Made by a program: the position numbers and the translations under genes
Assembly (NCBI GenBank): GCA_027062325.1
Contig: JAMOTN010000033.1
Location: 1 to 8,331 of the forward strand
Direction: 5' to 3'
Length of the DNA: 8,331 nucleotides
Source of the DNA: a bacterium
GTDB lineage: Bacteria > JAMOTN01
In this document: piece after piece, positions 4,782-8,331 of the stretch
Layout: the number at the start of each line of letters is the position of its first letter
How positions within the stretch are numbered: position 1 is the stretch's first letter
The notes under the pieces: model-generated
What the model was told of the DNA's origin: nothing
The model's database searches: none
Seen by the model: only the letters and a program-made list of their open reading frames with translations

Positions 4782-7538
4782 TCAATAAAATTCTATCCAC
4801 TCTCCCCCCTTCAAAATCTTTACCCCATCATCATCAACTAAAACTTGTGCTTTACTCCCTATATCAGATTTTAGAGTATATTTTCCAGCTGGCAACCTAA
4901 CATAAAAATATCCACCCTCATAAATTTCAGCCTTTTCCTTATAAGAATCCGAAACAAACTCTAAGGTAGAGCTCTCATTCTTAACTTCTCCTTCCACATC
5001 CACAACTTTTATCAACCTATATACATACTCATACCTACTTTTATCAACCACGTATATGTTTTGTGGTCCTTCCAAAATCTTATAATTTTCCCCTAAATCA
5101 ATAAAAATTGAGTAAAAACCACTGCTTAAAGCTGTTATCAATCTTCCACTCTTAACTTTCCCCAAAACTTTATCATTTGCCAAAACTTCCACATTATTAA
5201 GGAGAATATCTCCTTTGTCATACTTCCCATTTAAATTTCTATCAACGTAGAAGAAGAAATCAACCACACTGCTTCCCAATCCTTCCCCAGCATTGAATTT
5301 GATACTTTTTTTCGAAGCCAGCATGCCTATCCTGTGATAAAAGTTCAGACTCCAGTCTAACTTTTCTTTATACTTAGCATCCAACCTACATCTCAAACCC
5401 TTAAATACAAAATTTGTTGTGAAAGATGGAAGAAACTTAGAACCATCTCTTACAAGGTTAAAAGAGTAAACATCCTTTCCCACAAATTTTCTATAGGAAA
5501 ATCCCACTAAACTACCAGTTGAGGAAAAATCAAAATCAAACTTCCCTCTATGTAAAGCATAAAGCGAAACTCCATAAACAAAATTTGAAAAAAAGTTTGA
5601 TGAGTATATGAACTTACCTCTTACATTCAAAGACATTAATCCAGGTACCAGAGCCAAAGCCAAATTATTTCTCAAAGTCAGGCGCCAATCTTCACGCTTC
5701 TCCAAGTCCACAGCGAGGTAGTACCTGTCATTTCTAAATAAAACTCCGCTCATATATCCATCAACATGCTCAAAATCCGTATTTAGCATGAGTTTAAATC
5801 TCTTACCTAAAAACTTAATAGTTGTATCCAACATTCCACTAGCCTCTCCCTCAGAAAAACCGAACAAAGCTTTAGTAAGCTTGGTATTATACTCTACTTC
5901 TCCCTTCCAATCGTCACTAATTTTAAAAAACCTCAAACTCAAATTCGTCAGCGGGGCAACTCCATACGAAAATTCAAACTTTGAGTTTGAAAAGCCAGGA
6001 TTCAAAGCTATATCAAATATCCCTTTCTTATAAGGAGCAATACGGACACTTGGTCTAATATTTTTTTCTATTATTTTTACAGCTCCGTATTTATCAACAA
6101 TTACAACCTTCAGCGGAGAACTCTGATAATAAACTTTTATTTTATAACTGGCAGGAATATTCCCTTCTTTGAATTCTTTCAACATTTTCCCATTGTAAAA
6201 AATACTTACTCTCCTCGCATCCCCATACTCAGATAAATCAATTGTATAGTATCCATACTCATCAAAATCAGAGGGATAATTATTAAAACTAACAATCATT
6301 TTTCTATTTTGAGTATAATATGAAAATTTCAACTTTCCACTTGGTCTGAACTTAACCGATCCTTCTATCAAATTCCCAACTTCAAAACCTCCTTCATTTA
6401 AATTCGATGAAAACGAAAGGTTAAAGACGGAAAACCCAACATCATAGTTAGCCTGCGAAGAAAAGTCCACTTTACCATTTTTAACAGAAAAATATATGTT
6501 ATTATTGGCAACCAAGGAACTATACTGAGCCTCTCTTTTTTGAGAAGCCAGGGCCACTTCCCTCAAATCAAAATTTTTATTATCTCCATCTCCCATTCTT
6601 TTAAATAAAGCATTAATAATGCTTTGATCCTCTGTTTTTAAAAATACTGCTCCATTTGAAGGAACATAGAACAACTTAATAACATTAAAAGCTTTGTTAA
6701 AATCATCCAAACTTAATACGCGACTGCGCACACCTAAACCACTTTTCAACAAATCCTTTTCAGAAACAAACTCAATTTTACACAACTCCTTACCGTCCTT
6801 AATAACAACTGACTTTCTCTTATTAAAATCAAAAAAATCCTTAAACTTAAGCACTTTATCTTTACTAAATAAAAAAACTTTTAAATCCTGCCCTTCTTTT
6901 TCATAATAAATTCCAACTCTTTTAAAAAACGGAAGTAAATCTAAAAAAACCTTTATCTCCTCTCCACCCATATAAGCACCTAGAAACCTGACTTCTTTCA
7001 GCAAAATCATTCTTCTAAAAAATACCGGCATATACATTTCAAATAATTCTACAGAAACATTTTCCTCGTTTATTCCATCTACTTCATAAAGTGTTGGTGT
7101 ACAGAACTCATCGGGAGCAACATTTTTTACAACCACATTTGAAGACTTCAACATTTTAACAATGGGAGTTTTTACAGTAAAAAAGCGTCTTTCAATCGGC
7201 ATTGAAACAACATATAAATTTTCATCTTTTGAAACACGTCTATACACTTTCTCATCCAAATCAAGTAAATATCTGATGCCAGAAGGAAGATTTTTTAAAT
7301 CAAAATTATTATTAGCTAGGATTGTATTAAATAACCTAGAATGATGTCTAGAGGATTGGGAAACCATACCAAACTTTTTGCTAAGCCTCACATCCAAATT
7401 TACAATTTGAGAAGGAGGCTCTTTTTCTACTTTTATAAATACAACATTCAAAAACAACAACAGAACGAATATCAATCCCAAAAAAAGCAATACTTTAAAG
7501 CGATTACTTTTAGAAATTTTTAAATTTTCAAATTTCAT
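4782..7538 (-). CDS. Outer-membrane usher of a chaperone-usher pilus, highly divergent
   Basis: About 918 residues from ATG 7538. A basic start and hydrophobic stretch (about 14-36) form a signal peptide or anchor. Residues ~40-340 are a poorly conserved periplasmic region with Cys146 and Cys253. Around 340-430 barrel-like strands begin (YSSLVANNNIYFSVKNG). Residues ~440-510 match the usher plug and its exit: RVSIFYNGK, then IPASYKIKVYY, VVIVDKYGAVK, and IRPSVRIAPYKKGIFDIALN. About 250 more residues alternate aromatic and polar residues as in a beta-barrel. Then FFFYVDRNLNGKYDKGD (~761-777) opens a C-terminal beta-sandwich of the SdrB-like or CS1-usher type, and VEGEV...LPAGKYTL (~848-890) a second one. 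Role: outer-membrane channel that catalyses pilin polymerisation. Start: ATG 7538 has AGAGG 9 bases upstream, while the upstream ATG 7568 has no ribosome site. It lies 36 bases after the first pilin gene. Confidence 0.78.
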   Translation of the reverse strand: MKFENLKISKSNRFKVLLFLGLIFVLLLFLNVVFIKVEKEPPSQIVNLDVRLSKKFGMVSQSSRHHSRLFNTILANNNFDLKNLPSGIRYLLDLDEKVYRRVSKDENLYVVSMPIERRFFTVKTPIVKMLKSSNVVVKNVAPDEFCTPTLYEVDGINEENVSVELFEMYMPVFFRRMILLKEVRFLGAYMGGEEIKVFLDLLPFFKRVGIYYEKEGQDLKVFLFSKDKVLKFKDFFDFNKRKSVVIKDGKELCKIEFVSEKDLLKSGLGVRSRVLSLDDFNKAFNVIKLFYVPSNGAVFLKTEDQSIINALFKRMGDGDNKNFDLREVALASQKREAQYSSLVANNNIYFSVKNGKVDFSSQANYDVGFSVFNLSFSSNLNEGGFEVGNLIEGSVKFRPSGKLKFSYYTQNRKMIVSFNNYPSDFDEYGYYTIDLSEYGDARRVSIFYNGKMLKEFKEGNIPASYKIKVYYQSSPLKVVIVDKYGAVKIIEKNIRPSVRIAPYKKGIFDIALNPGFSNSKFEFSYGVAPLTNLSLRFFKISDDWKGEVEYNTKLTKALFGFSEGEASGMLDTTIKFLGKRFKLMLNTDFEHVDGYMSGVLFRNDRYYLAVDLEKREDWRLTLRNNLALALVPGLMSLNVRGKFIYSSNFFSNFVYGVSLYALHRGKFDFDFSSTGSLVGFSYRKFVGKDVYSFNLVRDGSKFLPSFTTNFVFKGLRCRLDAKYKEKLDWSLNFYHRIGMLASKKSIKFNAGEGLGSSVVDFFFYVDRNLNGKYDKGDILLNNVEVLANDKVLGKVKSGRLITALSSGFYSIFIDLGENYKILEGPQNIYVVDKSRYEYVYRLIKVVDVEGEVKNESSTLEFVSDSYKEKAEIYEGGYFYVRLPAGKYTLKSDIGSKAQVLVDDDGVKILKGGEWIEFY

Positions 7539-7550
7539 TTTAGCTAACCT

Positions 7551-7565
7551 CTGCTTATAAAGCAG
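7551..7565 (-). promoter_or_regulatory. Small hairpin touching the usher ribosome binding site
   Basis: CTGCTT (minus strand, 7565-7560) pairs perfectly with AAGCAG (7556-7551) around a three-base loop. The last two bases of the stem are the first two of the usher's AGAGG ribosome binding site. Folding could lower usher translation relative to the upstream pilin. It is short and may have no effect. Confidence 0.35.
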
Positions 7566-7574
7566 CATGGTATA

Positions 7575-8087
7575 TCACAACAAATTTGCAACTACATAAA
7601 GAGTACCGTAGTAATCTCCTTCTATTGCCTTTTTAGGAACTTTAATTTTTCCACATATCTTAATTCGCAATCTTTTTTTAAAAAAGAATAAGTTACTCCC
7701 TCCATTTTTGACAATTTCCTGGTTATCCCTTAGTTTTACTACTAATGGTTTTACATCCGTAATAGGTGTAGGCATAAAACCATCCCAAAAAAGCTTCACC
7801 TTAGTAGTAGGTGATAAGCTCGAATCAGAAGCATCTACAAACCTAACTTCAAAAATAACATTTCCCGAAGTTCGAACAATCACCTTAGCTGCATCAGTAG
7901 AATTACAAGGCACTTTTTTAGAATCACCTATAACAACATCTCCAAATTCTAGTAGATCATCCCTAACTATAACTTTTACAAAATTCCTCCTTCCAGGAAA
8001 TGGAAAAGGAAAAAAAGTTCCACTATAATTTTCACTTAAAAACATGAAAAGAAATAATATTATTGTAAATACCAATACTTTCCCCAT
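7575..8087 (-). CDS. Minor, possibly tip, pilin-like subunit (paralogue of the acidic pilin)
   Basis: The 170-residue product has a hydrophobic signal-peptide-like start (MGKVLVFTIILFLFMFLSEN, cleavage near 20-23). It shares landmarks with the pilin at 3352-3843: EFGDVV-GDS (47-56), DNQEIVKNGG (121-130) and GDYYGTLYVVAN (157-168), so the two are paralogues of the DUF4402-like fold. It differs in three ways. The expected donor strand is replaced by TFFPFPFPG (24-32), the mature chain is basic (about 24 Lys/Arg to 15 Asp/Glu), and it has two cysteines (61, 145) that could form a disulfide. First position in the operon and lack of a normal donor strand suggest a tip or initiating subunit; this is inference. 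ATG 8087 has no ribosome binding site, and a promoter lies immediately upstream, so it may be translated from a leaderless mRNA. Confidence 0.72.
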   Translation of the reverse strand: MGKVLVFTIILFLFMFLSENYSGTFFPFPFPGRRNFVKVIVRDDLLEFGDVVIGDSKKVPCNSTDAAKVIVRTSGNVIFEVRFVDASDSSLSPTTKVKLFWDGFMPTPITDVKPLVVKLRDNQEIVKNGGSNLFFFKKRLRIKICGKIKVPKKAIEGDYYGTLYVVANLL

Positions 8088-8093
8088 ATCTAT

Positions 8094-8122
8094 ATGATAT
8101 TACACTTTACAATCAATATCAA
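8094..8122 (-). promoter_or_regulatory. Promoter of the pilus operon, apparently leaderless
   Basis: TTGATA (8117-8122) and TATCAT (8094-8099) lie 17 bases apart on the minus strand, five of six matches each. Only 6 bases separate the -10 box from the ATG at 8087, so transcription would begin at or within a base or two of the start codon. This explains why no Shine-Dalgarno sequence is seen. Confidence 0.6.
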
Positions 8123-8188
8123 AATAGCAAGACTTAATCACAAATAGGTAAAAACAATAAAAAAACTAACTATTAAATGGGTGATAAA

Positions 8189-8233
8189 ACTCAAACGAGT
8201 CAAAAATAAAAAAAATGAAAAAAAAATAAAAAA
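8189..8233 (-). terminator. T-rich end of the rRNA operon
   Basis: Directly after the 5S rRNA the minus strand has long T-runs (8233-8202, broken only by single A, C and G bases). The closing helix of 5S rRNA, half of which is in the window, could act as the terminator stem. A weaker 4-bp hairpin (ACTC/GAGT, 8200-8189) followed by TTTATC lies just beyond. Confidence 0.5.
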
Positions 8234-8331
8234 GGGCTGGCGGACACCTATTTTTCCACCCCTTCCCGGCGGGGCAGTATCGTCGGCTGTAGGGGGCTTA
8301 ACTTCCGGGTTCGGCATGGCTCCGGGTGTTT
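8234..8331 (-). rRNA. rrf: 5S ribosomal RNA, 5' end cut off by the window edge
   Basis: The minus strand contains the universal 5S core (GCCATGCCGAACCCGGAAGT followed by TAAGCCCCC), then GCCGACGATACTG, a GC-rich helix (CCCCGCCGGGAAGGGG) and the 3' strand GTGTCCGCCAGCCC. About 98 bases are present; the usual length is near 115-120, so roughly 20 bases at the 5' end lie outside. It is presumably the last gene of an rRNA operon extending to the right. Its high GC content against the AT-rich surroundings suggests growth at high temperature. Confidence 0.95.

Noticed and set aside
5788-7523. Several open frames of 60-81 codons on the plus strand inside the usher gene
   Set aside because: They are chance frames antisense to a long coding region, without convincing ribosome sites or recognisable domains.
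7708-8028. Open frame of 106 codons on the plus strand across the minor pilin gene
   Set aside because: It is antisense to a gene clearly paralogous to the other pilin; its Ser/Thr-rich product mirrors the beta-rich coding strand.
1-8331. CRISPR array, insertion sequence, phage integration site or replication origin
   Set aside because: I saw no regularly spaced repeats, transposase or integrase sequence, tRNA-flanking direct repeat or DnaA-box cluster.

Overview
The window comes from an AT-rich bacterial genome. Its RNA genes (5S rRNA and four tRNAs) are far richer in GC than the protein genes around them, a contrast typical of thermophiles with AT-rich genomes. The lysine-rich, beta-rich proteins, strong AGGAGG-type ribosome binding sites and sigma70-like promoters would suit a thermophilic Aquificota-like bacterium such as the Desulfurobacteriaceae. 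That placement is inference from general look, not from a marker gene. Everything is on the minus strand except one small gene at 2683-3270.

Reading the minus strand from the right edge: the 3' part of a 5S rRNA gene (8234-8331) ends an rRNA operon. Next comes a four-gene chaperone-usher pilus locus: a small basic pilin-like protein (7575-8087), a very divergent outer-membrane usher (4782-7538), a PapD-like periplasmic chaperone (3971-4765) and an acidic pilin (3352-3843). The two pilins are clear paralogues and look like the DUF4402 family. The locus seems to have a promoter placed so close to the first gene that its mRNA may be leaderless. A second promoter in front of the acidic pilin and a strong terminator after it mark that protein as the abundant shaft subunit. 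The expected path is export by Sec, pilin capture by the chaperone, then assembly and secretion through the usher.

In the middle is a plus-strand orphan gene for an asparagine-rich, mostly disordered protein of 195 residues with one amphipathic helix. It converges on the pilin gene and diverges from a tRNA operon.

The tRNA operon (2064-2424, minus strand) encodes Gln(CUG), Glu(CUC), Val(CAC) and Lys(CUU) behind a near-consensus promoter. All four anticodons start with C, so the operon gathers only isoacceptors that read codons ending in G.

The left part holds two genes in tandem (1891-251 and 239 to beyond the edge). Each encodes a protein with a single N-terminal membrane helix, weakly reminiscent of type IV pilus or type II secretion accessory proteins such as PilX. 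I do not recognise either with certainty. I saw no mobile element, CRISPR array or origin.
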